Source: Methylohalobius sp964654415
GTDB taxonomy: Bacteria; Pseudomonadota; Gammaproteobacteria; Methylococcales; Methylothermaceae
Assembly: GCA_964654415.1 (NCBI GenBank)
Contig: CAZZIP010000002.1
Location: forward strand, 186,001 to 250,000
Reading direction: 5' to 3'
Length of the DNA: 64,000 bases
Positions within the stretch are counted from its first letter, which is position 1. Each line of letters begins with the position of its first letter. Below are positions 50,100 to 60,118 of the stretch, in pieces. The notes under the pieces were generated by a model that was not told the origin of the DNA, made no database searches, and saw only the letters and a program-made list of their open reading frames with translations. Position numbers and translations under genes: made by a program.

Positions 50100-52321
50100 G
50101 ATAGACTCTCAGCCTCAATCGGTTCTACTTTGGGCTGACGGCAGAAGACCACCCCTGCCAACGGCGGTAGCGTAATGCTGATAGAATAAGGACGACCCAT
50201 CCATGGCAGCGGTTCAGCCTCGATAAAACCGTTGCCGACATTGCTACCGCCGTAGAACTCAGCATCGGAGTTGAAGATTTCCTGATATTTACCCGCCTCC
50301 GGTACGCCTAAACGATAATCATGGCGGGGTACTGGGGTGAAATTGAGCGCGACGACCAGGAAGTCGTCGTCGCTTTTGCGCAGGTAGCTCAAGGTGGATT
50401 GCAGGGAATCGTGGCAGTCTATCCATTCAAAGCCCTGGGAATGGAAGTCGTAACGGTAAAGTTCAGGCCGGCTGGTGTAAAGGCGGTTGAGGTCAGCGAC
50501 CAAGCTTTGAACTCCACGGTGATACGGATATTGTAGAACGAACCACTCAAGTTCCCTGGCGTAATCCCACTCCGGCACCTGGCCGAATTCGTTGCCCATG
50601 AATAACAGCTTTTTGCCCGGGTAGGTGAACATATAAGTATACAGCAAGCGCAGATTGGCAAACCTTTGCCATTCGTCCCCAGGCATCTTGCCGATCATCG
50701 ATCCTTTACCGTGGACCACCTCGTCGTGGGAAAAGGGGAGCACGAAGTTCTCGGTGAAGACATAGAGCAAGCCGAAGGTGAGCTGGTCGTGGTGATACTT
50801 GCGGAACACCGGGTCTTTGGAGAAATAGAGCAGGGTGTCATGCATCCAGCCCATGTTCCACTTCATGGCGAATCCCAAGCCTCCCACCCAAGGCGGACGG
50901 GTAACCTGGGGCCAGGCGGTGGATTCCTCGGCGATGATGACGCTGCCTGGATGCTGCTGCTGGGTGACGCTGTTGAGTTCGCGCAAAAAATCGATAGCTT
51001 CCAGATTCTCGTTGCCGCCGTATTTGTTGGGAACCCACTCTCCGGGTTGGCGCGAGTAATCCAGATACAGCATGGAGGCGACTGCATCCACGCGCAACCC
51101 GTCGAGGTGGAACTCCTCGAGCCAGTACATAGCGCTGCCGAGCAAAAAGTTTTTCACTTCATTGCGGCCGTAGTCGTAGATCAGCGTGCCCCAGTCGCGG
51201 TGTTCGCCGCGGCGCGGGTCAGCGTGTTCGTATAGCGGCGCGCCGTCAAACCAGGCCAGGGCCCAAGCATCTTTGGGAAAGTGCGCCGGGACCCAGTCCA
51301 AGATCACGCCGATGCCGTTTTGGTGGCAATGATCCACGAACCAGCGAAAATCATCCGGGGTGCCAAAACGACTGGTAGGGGCGTAATAACCCGTGGTCTG
51401 ATAGCCCCACGAAGCATCTAAAGGGTGCTCGGTGATGGGCAAAAGCTCAATGTGGGAAAATCCCTGCTGCTTAACATAGGCAACGAGCTCTTCGGCCAGT
51501 TCGCGGTAATTTAAGAAACTTCCGTCCGGTTTGCGGCGCCAAGAACCCAGGTGCACTTCGTAGATCGAGATCGGCTGGTGTTGCCAGTCCCACTTTTGGC
51601 GTTTTTTCATCCAGTCCCAATCGCGCCAGGTGTATTTGTCGTCGCGAATGACGATCGCGGCCGTGTTGGGACGAAGCTCGAAAAATCGGCCATAAGGGTC
51701 GGTCTTGACAAACACGGTTCCGTGCTGCCGGTTGCGAATCTCGAATTTATACAAAGTCCCTTCTTCCAGCCCAGGGATGAATAGCTCCCACACGCCCGAG
51801 GTGTGGCGGCAGCGCATCGGATGGCAACGCCCGTCCCAGCGGTTGAAATCGCCGACTACGCTGACCCGCTCAGCGTTTGGCGCCCACACGGCAAAAAGAG
51901 TGCCGGAAACACCATCCACGGTGCAGAGATGGGCACCCAAAATCCGGTAGATGTGCCAATGCTTGCCGCTGCCGAACAGATACAGATCGAAATCGGGAAT
52001 CTGAGGAGCGAAAGTGTAAGGATCAATCGTGCGATGTTGATTGCCTTCAGCGTCAGTCCAGAGTAAGGCGTAGTGTAGTGGAATGTCCCATCCTTTGATC
52101 GATCCCTGGAACAGATCGGTCCCTTCGATTCGGATCAACTCCGGGCCGTGCTCGATCTGGACGCGCTGGGCGCCGGGCAGGAATACCCTAACGATGTCGT
52201 CGCCCGATTCGTGGTGGCGGCCCAGGACCGAGAAAGGATCATGGTGGCGCGCCTCGACGATCATCGCCAACTTAGGCTCCAACGCCAGCGTTGGGTCAGG
52301 AGAAGAAATGCTTGAGTTCAC
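50096..52321 (-). CDS. glgB: 1,4-alpha-glucan branching enzyme GlgB
   Basis: 741 residues, starting at GTG. An N-terminal pre-domain and CBM48 region lead to the GH13 barrel with DWVPAHFP, GLRVDAVASMLYLDY (nucleophile Asp), IIAEESTAWP (acid Glu) and LPFSHDEVVHGKGS. Makes alpha-1,6 branches in glycogen. Divergent from glgC, so the four glycogen genes share one regulatory region. Confidence 0.96.
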   Translation of the reverse strand: MNSSISSPDPTLALEPKLAMIVEARHHDPFSVLGRHHESGDDIVRVFLPGAQRVQIEHGPELIRIEGTDLFQGSIKGWDIPLHYALLWTDAEGNQHRTIDPYTFAPQIPDFDLYLFGSGKHWHIYRILGAHLCTVDGVSGTLFAVWAPNAERVSVVGDFNRWDGRCHPMRCRHTSGVWELFIPGLEEGTLYKFEIRNRQHGTVFVKTDPYGRFFELRPNTAAIVIRDDKYTWRDWDWMKKRQKWDWQHQPISIYEVHLGSWRRKPDGSFLNYRELAEELVAYVKQQGFSHIELLPITEHPLDASWGYQTTGYYAPTSRFGTPDDFRWFVDHCHQNGIGVILDWVPAHFPKDAWALAWFDGAPLYEHADPRRGEHRDWGTLIYDYGRNEVKNFLLGSAMYWLEEFHLDGLRVDAVASMLYLDYSRQPGEWVPNKYGGNENLEAIDFLRELNSVTQQQHPGSVIIAEESTAWPQVTRPPWVGGLGFAMKWNMGWMHDTLLYFSKDPVFRKYHHDQLTFGLLYVFTENFVLPFSHDEVVHGKGSMIGKMPGDEWQRFANLRLLYTYMFTYPGKKLLFMGNEFGQVPEWDYARELEWFVLQYPYHRGVQSLVADLNRLYTSRPELYRYDFHSQGFEWIDCHDSLQSTLSYLRKSDDDFLVVALNFTPVPRHDYRLGVPEAGKYQEIFNSDAEFYGGSNVGNGFIEAEPLPWMGRPYSISITLPPLAGVVFCRQPKVEPIEAESLS

Positions 52322-52401
52322 TTTGTCGATGCCTTAATAATGAATTCCGTTTTTGCTCGCCAAATATTACCAGATTACTCCAGGCCAAGGAGACTTAAGT
52401 T

Positions 52402-53679
52402 ATGTCTAAACACAACCCGCATCAACGTTTTGTCAGCCTCCTGACCCGCCAGACGGTAGCATTGATCCTTGCCGGAGGACGCGGCAGCCGCCTTAGGAAA
52501 CTGACTGAATGGCGCGCGAAACCCGCAGTCCACTTCGGCGGCAAATACCGGATCATCGATTTTACCCTCTCCAACTGCCTAAATTCTGGCATTCGCCGGA
52601 TCGGCGTTCTCACTCAGTACAAGGCCGATTCTTTGATTCGCCACATCTACAAAGGATGGGGATTTCTGCGTGGCGAGCTCGGGGAGTTTATCGATCTTTT
52701 GCCTGCCCAGCAACGGCTCAACGAATCCTGGTATTTAGGTACCGCCGATGCGGTCTATCAGAATTTGGACATCCTGCGCTTCTACCAGCCCGAATACATT
52801 CTGATCTTGGCCGGCGATCACGTTTACAAGATGGATTACGGGGCAATGCTGGCCTATCACGTGGACAATAAAGCCGATCTGACCATCGCCTGCATCGAGG
52901 TGCCGATCAAAAACGCCAGCGCGTTTGGGGTGATGCGCGTGGACGACAACAGCCGGGTGGTCGAGTTCGTGGAAAAATCCCCCCAGCCGCCGGCTATTCC
53001 GGGCCGTCCTGAGGCAGCTTTGGCTTCCATGGGGATTTACGTCTTCAACGCCAGGTTCTTATACGAGCAGTTGATCAAGGACGCCGACAACCCCAAATCG
53101 AGCCACGATTTCGGCAAGGACCTCATCCCCGAGGCGATCAGGCGCTACCGGGTGTTCGCTTATCCGTTCCTGAACCTACAGACCGGAGTCCAAAGCTACT
53201 GGCGCGACGTAGGAACCATAGATGCCTATTGGGCCGCCAACATGGAGTTGATCGGTGTCGATCCGGAGCTCAATTTATACGATCAGGACTGGCCGATCTG
53301 GACTTATCAAAGGCACCTTCCGCCGGCCAAGTTTGTGTTTGAGGACAAAGCCCACGATCGCGTAGGACAAGCGTTTGACTCTATGGTCTGCGACGGGGTG
53401 ATCATTTCCGGCGCCACCGTGCGCCATTCCATCCTGTCTACCAACGTGCGGGTCAATTCCTGGGCGTTGGTGGAGGATTCGGTGATTCTGCCCGACGCTA
53501 ATATCGGCAGACACGCCAAGATCCGGCGCGCGATCATCGACCGTGGTTGCGAGATCCCGCAAGGGATGGAGATCGGTTACGACCTGGAAGAGGACAAGAA
53601 ACGCTTCGACGTCAGTCCTGGCGGTATCGTCACCGTCACCCCGGACATGCTCGGCCAGAAGATCCACTTCGCCCGCTAA
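52402..53679 (+). CDS. glgC: Glucose-1-phosphate adenylyltransferase GlgC
   Basis: 425 residues. LILAGGRGSRLRKLTEWRAKPAVHFGGKYRIIDF is the nucleotide and activator-binding region. The C-terminal left-handed beta-helix (ISGATVRHSILSTNVRVNSW) is complete. Makes ADP-glucose, the committed step of glycogen synthesis. AAGGAG ten bases before the ATG. Confidence 0.96.
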   Translation: MSKHNPHQRFVSLLTRQTVALILAGGRGSRLRKLTEWRAKPAVHFGGKYRIIDFTLSNCLNSGIRRIGVLTQYKADSLIRHIYKGWGFLRGELGEFIDLLPAQQRLNESWYLGTADAVYQNLDILRFYQPEYILILAGDHVYKMDYGAMLAYHVDNKADLTIACIEVPIKNASAFGVMRVDDNSRVVEFVEKSPQPPAIPGRPEAALASMGIYVFNARFLYEQLIKDADNPKSSHDFGKDLIPEAIRRYRVFAYPFLNLQTGVQSYWRDVGTIDAYWAANMELIGVDPELNLYDQDWPIWTYQRHLPPAKFVFEDKAHDRVGQAFDSMVCDGVIISGATVRHSILSTNVRVNSWALVEDSVILPDANIGRHAKIRRAIIDRGCEIPQGMEIGYDLEEDKKRFDVSPGGIVTVTPDMLGQKIHFAR

Positions 53680-53685
53680 AAGCTT

Positions 53686-55164
53686 ATGGTGCAGATACAA
53701 GACACAAGCGTCTTGCAAAGACGCCGAGCGGGGATCTTATTGCACCTTACTTCGCTGCCGAAGGCTAACTTAGGGCAGGACGCCTTTCGTTTTGTCGAAT
53801 TTTTGGCCGCCTGCGGCCTGTCCGTATGGCAGGTGTTGCCATTGGGTCCGACCCACGCCGATCGTTCGCCTTACCAATGCCTGTCGGCCCACGCTGGCAA
53901 TCCTCGGCTAATCGATTGGCAATGGCTGGCTGAGCGCGGCTGGCTGCGACCGGAGCAAGTCGAAAGTAACCAAGTCACCGCAAAGGAACGGTTGACCTTG
54001 CTCGACAGCGCGTACGCGGCATTTCGGGCGGACAAGGGTGGAAAGCTAGCTGAGGAATTCGAAAAGTTTGTCCGTTTTCACGCCTACTGGCTGGAAGACT
54101 ACGCCTTGTTCACGGTACTCAAACGCTGCTTCAATGACCGACCCTGGTGGGAGTGGCCGCTTAAATACCGCCACTGCAATGCCGAAAGCCTGGCCCGGAT
54201 CCGGCTGAAGTTTGGGGGTGAAATCGATCGGGTCCGGTTTGAACAATTCGTGTTTTTCCAGCAGTGGAAGGAGCTTCGCTGTCACGCCCACCAGCAAGGG
54301 GTGCTGCTGTTTGGCGATATGCCTATCTTCGTCGCCGCCGACAGCGCTGACGTGTGGGCCAGGCGCGAGTATTTCCGCCTGAACCGGGAGGGTCTGCCGG
54401 CCACAGTGACCGGGGTGCCACCGGATTATTTCTCCCCTACTGGACAGCGCTGGGGCAATCCGAGCTATGACTGGGAGGCGCTTCAGCGCGATGGATTTTC
54501 CTGGTGGATCGAGAGGATGCACACCCAACTGGAACTGTTCGACTGGATCCGCATCGACCATTTTCGCGGTTTCGAGGCCTGCTGGGAGATCCCGGCGGCG
54601 TGCGAGACGGCAGTACACGGCCGTTGGGTGGGGGTTCCCGGCGAAGCTTTGCTCCAAGCAATCCAGGCAAAGTTTGGGCGGCTGCCGCTGGTGGCCGAGA
54701 ACCTAGGCTTCATTACCCCCCAGGTGGAGGCGCTCCGCAAAAAATTTGGCCTTCCTGGTATGCTGATCCTGCAGTTTGCCTTCGACGGGGGAGCCAGCAA
54801 TCCTTATTTGCCGCACAACCACGCCGCCGACAACGTCGTCTACACCGGTACCCACGACAACGACACTACGCTGGGTTGGTTCAAATCCCTGGATGCCGGC
54901 CGCCAAACTTATATTTATGAGTACCTGGGTCACCCTCGGGAGGCCATGCCTTGGGCGCTGATGCGCGCAGCGTTCGCCTCGGTCGCGACCGTCGCGATAG
55001 TGCCAATGCAGGACGTATTGGGCTTGGGTGCCGGTCACCGCATGAATACTCCAGGCACCGCTTACGGCAACTGGCGCTGGCGTTTTTCCTGGGAACAGCT
55101 TAGACCCGAGCACGGCGAGCGGATCCAACGTTGGGTCCATCTCTACGGCCGAAGCAGCGCTTAG
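53686..55164 (+). CDS. malQ: 4-alpha-glucanotransferase (amylomaltase) MalQ
   Basis: 492 residues of GH77: RRAGILLHLTSLP, FDWIRIDHFRGFEACWEIP (nucleophile Asp), VAENLGFITP (acid Glu) and YTGTHDNDTTLGW. Transfers alpha-1,4-glucan segments during glycogen or maltodextrin turnover. Six bases after glgC. Confidence 0.95.
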   Translation: MVQIQDTSVLQRRRAGILLHLTSLPKANLGQDAFRFVEFLAACGLSVWQVLPLGPTHADRSPYQCLSAHAGNPRLIDWQWLAERGWLRPEQVESNQVTAKERLTLLDSAYAAFRADKGGKLAEEFEKFVRFHAYWLEDYALFTVLKRCFNDRPWWEWPLKYRHCNAESLARIRLKFGGEIDRVRFEQFVFFQQWKELRCHAHQQGVLLFGDMPIFVAADSADVWARREYFRLNREGLPATVTGVPPDYFSPTGQRWGNPSYDWEALQRDGFSWWIERMHTQLELFDWIRIDHFRGFEACWEIPAACETAVHGRWVGVPGEALLQAIQAKFGRLPLVAENLGFITPQVEALRKKFGLPGMLILQFAFDGGASNPYLPHNHAADNVVYTGTHDNDTTLGWFKSLDAGRQTYIYEYLGHPREAMPWALMRAAFASVATVAIVPMQDVLGLGAGHRMNTPGTAYGNWRWRFSWEQLRPEHGERIQRWVHLYGRSSA

Positions 55165-55165
55165 G

Positions 55166-55738
55166 TCAATCGATGACTTCGACCGTATATCGGTAAACCT
55201 TAAGCTCGTTCGACCAGTGATGGGGAGGTAAACCTGCCTTCATTTTGAGATGGCTCAGGAAATCCCGTTTGTCCGGCAGGGAAGCCCACACCACCGGCAA
55301 AAAAGTGCTGCGGCGATACCCTTCCTCCAACACCAGGCCGTCGATGCCCGGGCGGATCTGAGCGAGCAACTCCTGTTCCGAACGGCAGGGGATTTCCTCC
55401 AGCGAGCTTAGGACCGACAGATGGATGCTCAAGTCTTTTGCCTCCTCTGGGGTGACCGGCGGAAAGCGCGGGTCGCGAAAGGCGGCGGCGAATGCGTTGC
55501 AGATCACGTCTTCGGCCAGAGGCCGCCTGGGTTTCAATGAGCCGATGCAGCCGCGTAGCCGATTTTGCTTTTCCAAGGTGACGAAAGCGGCGCGGGGAGC
55601 TAGGAGTTCTTCTGGCAGGGTTGAAAGGTTGATTTTCAGCATTTGCCCATGGTGGACGCCGTGCGCGATCGATTCCCGCGCCAGCTGATGGAGGAGCCTG
55701 CGCCCTGGTTCGGACAGAGACAGATCAGAAGAAGCCAT
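55166..55738 (-). CDS. AMMECR1-domain protein (AmmeMemoRadiSam system protein A)
   Basis: 190 residues with the AMMECR1 signature LRGCIGSLKPRRPLAEDVICNAFAAAFRD and a cis-proline-rich end (GLPPHHWSNELKVYRY). It overlaps the MEMO-like gene by 14 bases. Works with the MEMO and radical-SAM proteins nearby in an unidentified modification pathway. Confidence 0.92.
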   Translation of the reverse strand: MASSDLSLSEPGRRLLHQLARESIAHGVHHGQMLKINLSTLPEELLAPRAAFVTLEKQNRLRGCIGSLKPRRPLAEDVICNAFAAAFRDPRFPPVTPEEAKDLSIHLSVLSSLEEIPCRSEQELLAQIRPGIDGLVLEEGYRRSTFLPVVWASLPDKRDFLSHLKMKAGLPPHHWSNELKVYRYTVEVID

Positions 55739-56510
55739 ATGCGCCGTACCCCACTACTTGATCGCGCGGGCCGTTGGTGTCTCCCGAGTTCCTAAGATCC
55801 AGCGTCTTGGCGGTCAGCCCATGCTTCCTGGCAGCGCGCAATAGGCCTGAGATTGGAATCGCGCCACAAGCAGAATCGGCAGGGATTCCGAAGGGATCTA
55901 ATTTCTCGATCGCCCGCGAGGTGGCAGAATCAACCCGCTTTGCCGTCTGATAATCGAGGTAGTGGCTCAAATCTGAGCTCACAACGATCAGGGTTTCCGG
56001 TCCATCCCACAGGCGGTCTAAGACTTCTGCCACTTCTTCGGGCTTGGCCGCGCCGACGACGATCGGCACCAGCTTGAAATCCTCTAGGACCTCTTGGAGA
56101 AACGGCAAGTGAACCTCTAGGCTATACTCAGGTGCGTGCGCCGCGTCGAATTGCAGCACGCCGGGCAAGTCAGCAATCTGATCGATAGCCTCGCGATCTA
56201 CCGCCACTCTCCCTAAGGGAGTGACAAAGGCGTCCACGCTAGGGAGCGCCAGCCCCCGGAACGCCACACGATGGGCTGGCCCGACCAAAACGACGCGCTT
56301 GATTTTATCCTTGGCAGGGATCAGGAGGCGATAGGCGCTGGCGGCAACCGGTCCGGAATAGACATAGCCAGCGTGAGGAACGATAATGGCTTTGGGAACA
56401 GATCCTTGGGCTTTGGCTGCTGCTAGAAATTGGCGCAGCATTTCCTCCAATTCCACCGCATCGTCTGGATAGAACAGACCGGCGACGGCAGGATAACGTA
56501 CTGTGGTCAT
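55725..56510 (-). CDS. MEMO1-family protein (AmmeMemoRadiSam system protein B)
   Basis: 261 residues of the MEMO fold, related to extradiol dioxygenases. PHAGYVYSGPVAASAYRLL, SSDLSHYLDYQTAK and a C-terminal metal-associated region are present. AAGGAGG precedes the ATG. It pairs with the AMMECR1 protein and is divergent from the radical-SAM gene. Confidence 0.93.
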   Translation of the reverse strand: MTTVRYPAVAGLFYPDDAVELEEMLRQFLAAAKAQGSVPKAIIVPHAGYVYSGPVAASAYRLLIPAKDKIKRVVLVGPAHRVAFRGLALPSVDAFVTPLGRVAVDREAIDQIADLPGVLQFDAAHAPEYSLEVHLPFLQEVLEDFKLVPIVVGAAKPEEVAEVLDRLWDGPETLIVVSSDLSHYLDYQTAKRVDSATSRAIEKLDPFGIPADSACGAIPISGLLRAARKHGLTAKTLDLRNSGDTNGPRDQVVGYGAYGFF

Positions 56511-56584
56511 GGAAGACCTCCTTGAAATCGTTTGCTTGTGTCTATATATGGATTTTCTAGGTTGAACTCAATGGGGAATAGGCC

Positions 56585-57688
56585 GTGAGTACCCTTGCCC
56601 CTTCCAAACACATTGTCCCAACCAAGTATTGGCATAAACTCGCCGACGGCCGCATCCAGTGCGATCTGTGCCCTAGGTTTTGCAAATTGCGAGAAGGCCA
56701 GCGCGGCCTGTGTTTCGTGCGCGCCTGCCAGGATGGGCGAATCGTGCTTACTTCTTACGGGCGCGCCAGTGGTTTTTGCATCGATCCAATCGAGAAAAAA
56801 CCCCTGTATCATTTTCTGCCCGGCACGCCGATTCTTTCCTTCGGCACCGCAGGATGCAATTTGGCCTGTAAGTTTTGTCAGAATTGGGATATCAGCAAAT
56901 CGCGCGAATTGGATACTTTGACGGTGGAAGCGATGCCAGAGGCGATTGCCCGCGCCGCCAAAGCCTTGGGTTGCAAGAGCGTCGCCTACACCTACAACGA
57001 TCCGGTGATCTTCCACGAATATGTCATCGATACTGCCAAGGAATGCCGAAAATACGGCATAAAATCGGTGGCGGTCACCGCAGGCTTCGTGACGGACGAG
57101 CCGCGGCGTGAGTTCTACCAGTACATGGACGCCGCCAACGTGGATCTCAAAGCCTTCACCGAGGATTTCTACCATAGGATCTGCGGCGGTCACTTGCAGC
57201 CGGTCTTGGATACCCTGGAATACATCAAGCGCGAGACCAACTGCTGGCTGGAGATTACTACCTTGCTGATTCCAGGGGAGAACGACTCGGATGCAGAGAT
57301 CGACGCCATGACGCGCTGGGTGGTGGAAAAGCTCGGTCCGGACGTTCCGCACCACTTTACCGCCTTCCATCCCGACTGGAAGATGCTGGACAAGCCGCCG
57401 ACGCCTCTTGCCACCTTGATTCGGGCACGGCAGATCGCTGTGCAAAACGGCTTGCGCTACGTCTATACCGGCAATGTCCACTACCCGGAAGGCGACAGCA
57501 CCTTCTGCCACCAGTGTGGTCAGCTTCTCATCGGCCGCGACTGGTATGAGCTTTCAGTTTGGAACTTGACCGCGGACGGAAGGTGCAGCCGGTGTGGCAC
57601 GCCGCTTGCCGGGGTATTCGAAAACGCGCCCGGAAGCTGGGGGGCCAAAAGGTATCCCGTGGATATGGCACGCTTTGCGACCGCCTAG
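56585..57688 (+). CDS. amrS: AmmeMemoRadiSam system radical SAM enzyme
   Basis: 367 residues from a GTG. The radical-SAM cluster motif is CNLACKFC (C-x3-C-x2-C). Around it are a cysteine-rich N-terminus (CDLCPRFCKLREGQRGLCF) and a C-terminal pair of CxxC motifs (CHQCG, CSRCG) that may hold extra metal sites. Resembles pyruvate formate-lyase-activating enzymes. Its substrate is unknown. It overlaps nadB by four bases tail to tail. Confidence 0.93.
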   Translation: MSTLAPSKHIVPTKYWHKLADGRIQCDLCPRFCKLREGQRGLCFVRACQDGRIVLTSYGRASGFCIDPIEKKPLYHFLPGTPILSFGTAGCNLACKFCQNWDISKSRELDTLTVEAMPEAIARAAKALGCKSVAYTYNDPVIFHEYVIDTAKECRKYGIKSVAVTAGFVTDEPRREFYQYMDAANVDLKAFTEDFYHRICGGHLQPVLDTLEYIKRETNCWLEITTLLIPGENDSDAEIDAMTRWVVEKLGPDVPHHFTAFHPDWKMLDKPPTPLATLIRARQIAVQNGLRYVYTGNVHYPEGDSTFCHQCGQLLIGRDWYELSVWNLTADGRCSRCGTPLAGVFENAPGSWGAKRYPVDMARFATA

Positions 57689-59292
57689 TTGGGTAGCTGC
57701 TTGGGGTCTAAGATCGTGTTCTGGGCCAGCGGGTGAGCTTTGGGATAGTCCAGGGTATAGTGTAGGCCGCGGCTCTCCTTGCGCTGCATGGCGCTTTTGA
57801 CGATCAACTCGGCGGCGATGATCAGGTTTCTAAGCTCCAAGAGATCGCTGGTCACCCGGAAGTGGCCGTAATATTCAGCGATTTCTTGTTTCAACAGCTC
57901 TGTGCGCCGCAGAGCCCTGGCCAAGCGCTTGTCGGTACGCACGATGCCCACGTAGTCCCACATGAAGCGGCGGATCTCATCCCAGTTGTGGCTGACCACC
58001 ACTTCCTCGTCGGAGTCTGCGACTTGGGATTCGTCCCACGCCGGCAGAGGAGGAGAGGGGGGTAGCTCCTTGAGCCTTTGAGAAAGGTCAAAGGCGACTT
58101 GCTTGGCGAACACCAGGCATTCGAGCAACGAGTTGCTGGCCATGCGGTTGGCGCCGTGGAGTCCGGTGCAGGCGGTTTCCCCTACCGCATACAACCCTGG
58201 AATGTCGGTTCGCCCGTAAGCGTCGGTAAGGATTCCGCCACAGGTATAGTGGGCAGCAGGAACCACCGGAATCGGCTCGCGCGTCAGGTCAAAGCCAAAT
58301 TCCAAGCATTTGGCATAAATAGTTGGGAAATGGCTTTGGATAAAATCGGCGCTTTTATGAGAGATGTCCAAGTAAACGCAATCTATCCCCAAACGCTTCA
58401 TTTCGTAGTCTATGGCGCGGGCGACGATGTCGCGCGGAGCCAGTTCCCCCCTGGGATCGAAGCGGTGCATGAATTCTTCGCCGCTGGGCAGAAGCAGCCT
58501 CGCTCCCTCCCCGCGCAAGGCTTCGGAGATGAGGAAAGACCTAGCCTTGGGGTGGTAAAGGCAGGTTGGATGGAACTGCATAAACTCCATATTGGCGATC
58601 CGGCAGCCGGCGCGCCAGGCCATGGCGATGCCGTCGCCGGTGGCGGTATCGGGATTGCTGGTGTAAAGATACACCTTGGCTGCCCCGCCGGTGGCCAAAA
58701 CGACTGCACGGGCGCTGAATACCTTAACCTGTTGGGTCATACGATCGAGCACATAGGCGCCCAGAACCCGCTGTGGAAGGCGTTTGAGTTTAGTGGCGGT
58801 GATCAGGTCAATAGCGTTGTGGAATTCATACAGATCGATATTCGGATGGGCGCGGGCGTGGCTCAAAAGCGAGACCTCCACCGCCTTACCGGTGGCATCG
58901 GCCGCGTGTACGACCCGGCGGTGGCTATGACCTCCCTCTCGGGTAAGATGCAGCTGTTTGCCGCCGTCTTCCGATTCCATCTCGGTAAAGGCCACTCCCT
59001 TGTCCAGCAGCCATTGAATGCAGTCTTTACCTTGGGAGACTACGAGCCGAACGATGTCTGGATCGCACAGACCTGCACCGGCGTCCAGAGTATCTTGGAT
59101 ATGGGATTCGATCGAGTCGTGGGCGTCGAGCACTGCCGAAATGCCACCTTGTGCATAGAAGGTGCTGCATTCGGAAAGCTCAGTTTTGGAGATGACCGCC
59201 ACTTTCGCGAGATCGGCAATGCGCAGCGCCACTCCTAAACCGGCAGCGCCGCTGCCGATGACGAGGACATCGTAGCACAAACCATTTTGCAT
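57685..59292 (-). CDS. nadB: L-aspartate oxidase NadB
   Basis: 535 residues. The FAD-binding motif DVLVIGSGAAGLGVALRIAD at the start, the capping domain, and GLYAVGETACTGLHGANRMASNSLLE near the middle are typical. It oxidises aspartate to iminoaspartate for NAD biosynthesis. Divergent from rpoE, the usual neighbour in many gammaproteobacteria. Confidence 0.96.
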   Translation of the reverse strand: MQNGLCYDVLVIGSGAAGLGVALRIADLAKVAVISKTELSECSTFYAQGGISAVLDAHDSIESHIQDTLDAGAGLCDPDIVRLVVSQGKDCIQWLLDKGVAFTEMESEDGGKQLHLTREGGHSHRRVVHAADATGKAVEVSLLSHARAHPNIDLYEFHNAIDLITATKLKRLPQRVLGAYVLDRMTQQVKVFSARAVVLATGGAAKVYLYTSNPDTATGDGIAMAWRAGCRIANMEFMQFHPTCLYHPKARSFLISEALRGEGARLLLPSGEEFMHRFDPRGELAPRDIVARAIDYEMKRLGIDCVYLDISHKSADFIQSHFPTIYAKCLEFGFDLTREPIPVVPAAHYTCGGILTDAYGRTDIPGLYAVGETACTGLHGANRMASNSLLECLVFAKQVAFDLSQRLKELPPSPPLPAWDESQVADSDEEVVVSHNWDEIRRFMWDYVGIVRTDKRLARALRRTELLKQEIAEYYGHFRVTSDLLELRNLIIAAELIVKSAMQRKESRGLHYTLDYPKAHPLAQNTILDPKQLPN

Positions 59293-59373
59293 TGCAGTTT
59301 TATAACAAAAGGGACGGGTTTATGCCAATTGGGGTGCGTTGAATGAAAAAGAGGAAACGGGGATAATGCAATA

Positions 59374-60102
59374 ATGCGACAACCCAACAGCTTGGGTGGT
59401 TCAGTGTGGGATTCGTTCATGGCGGCGCAAGCCCGATCATCTTCAGCTTACGGGGAAGTGGGATTGAGGGGAGAAAGTCAGTCGGCGGTTCAGGTTGATC
59501 AGGAACTCGTCCAGCGGGTGAAGCAAGGCGATAAAAAAGCTTTTGACCTGTTGGTGCTTAAATACCAGCCTAAGATCATCCAGCTGATTGCCCGCTATAT
59601 CAAAGATCCGTCGGAAGCCCTAGACGTTGCTCAGGAAGCATTTATCAAAGCCTATCGGGCACTGCCCAACTTCCGGGGCGAAAGCGCCTTTTATACTTGG
59701 CTCTACCGGATTGCGATTAATACGGCCAAAAATCACATCGCTGCTCGTGCACGGCGTCCGTCTGACTCGGAAATCGAGCTAGAGACGGCGGAACAATTCG
59801 AGACGGCAATCCGTCTAAAGGATCAAGAGACTCCTGAGGGTATCTTGTTAAGCGAGGAAGTGGCTGAAGCAGTGCGGCAGGCAATTGAGGAGTTACCAGA
59901 GGAATTGCGTACCGCAATCACCTTGCGTGAGTTTGAAGGATTGAGTTACGAGGAAATCGCCGAAACCATGAACTGTCCAGTAGGTACGGTGAGATCCAGG
60001 ATTTTCCGGGCGCGCGAGGCGATCGATAAGAAATTGAGGACCTTGTACGCTGGGATGCGCAGTAAGAAAGCAAAAAAACCTGAACCGTCGGCACAAGAAT
60101 GA
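59374..60102 (+). CDS. rpoE: RNA polymerase sigma-E factor RpoE
   Basis: ECF sigma factor with region 2 (KYQPKIIQLIARYIKDPSEALDVAQEAFIKAYRALPNFRGES region) and region 4 (ELRTAITLREFEGLSYEEIAETMNCPVGTVRSRI). The family usually starts shortly before VDQELVQRVKQGD, so this ATG adds a 40-50-residue extension; ATG 59419 or TTG 59464 are alternatives. Controls the envelope-stress response; anti-sigma genes follow. Confidence 0.92.
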   Translation: MRQPNSLGGSVWDSFMAAQARSSSAYGEVGLRGESQSAVQVDQELVQRVKQGDKKAFDLLVLKYQPKIIQLIARYIKDPSEALDVAQEAFIKAYRALPNFRGESAFYTWLYRIAINTAKNHIAARARRPSDSEIELETAEQFETAIRLKDQETPEGILLSEEVAEAVRQAIEELPEELRTAITLREFEGLSYEEIAETMNCPVGTVRSRIFRAREAIDKKLRTLYAGMRSKKAKKPEPSAQE

Positions 60103-60118
60103 CAAGAGGCATGATCTC

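Noticed and set aside
56507..57511. 334-codon minus-strand frame under the radical-SAM gene
   Set aside because: The plus-strand protein has the full radical-SAM motif; the minus-strand product has none.
58078..59238. 386-codon plus-strand frame under nadB
   Set aside because: Antisense to nadB with no known motifs, so a shadow.
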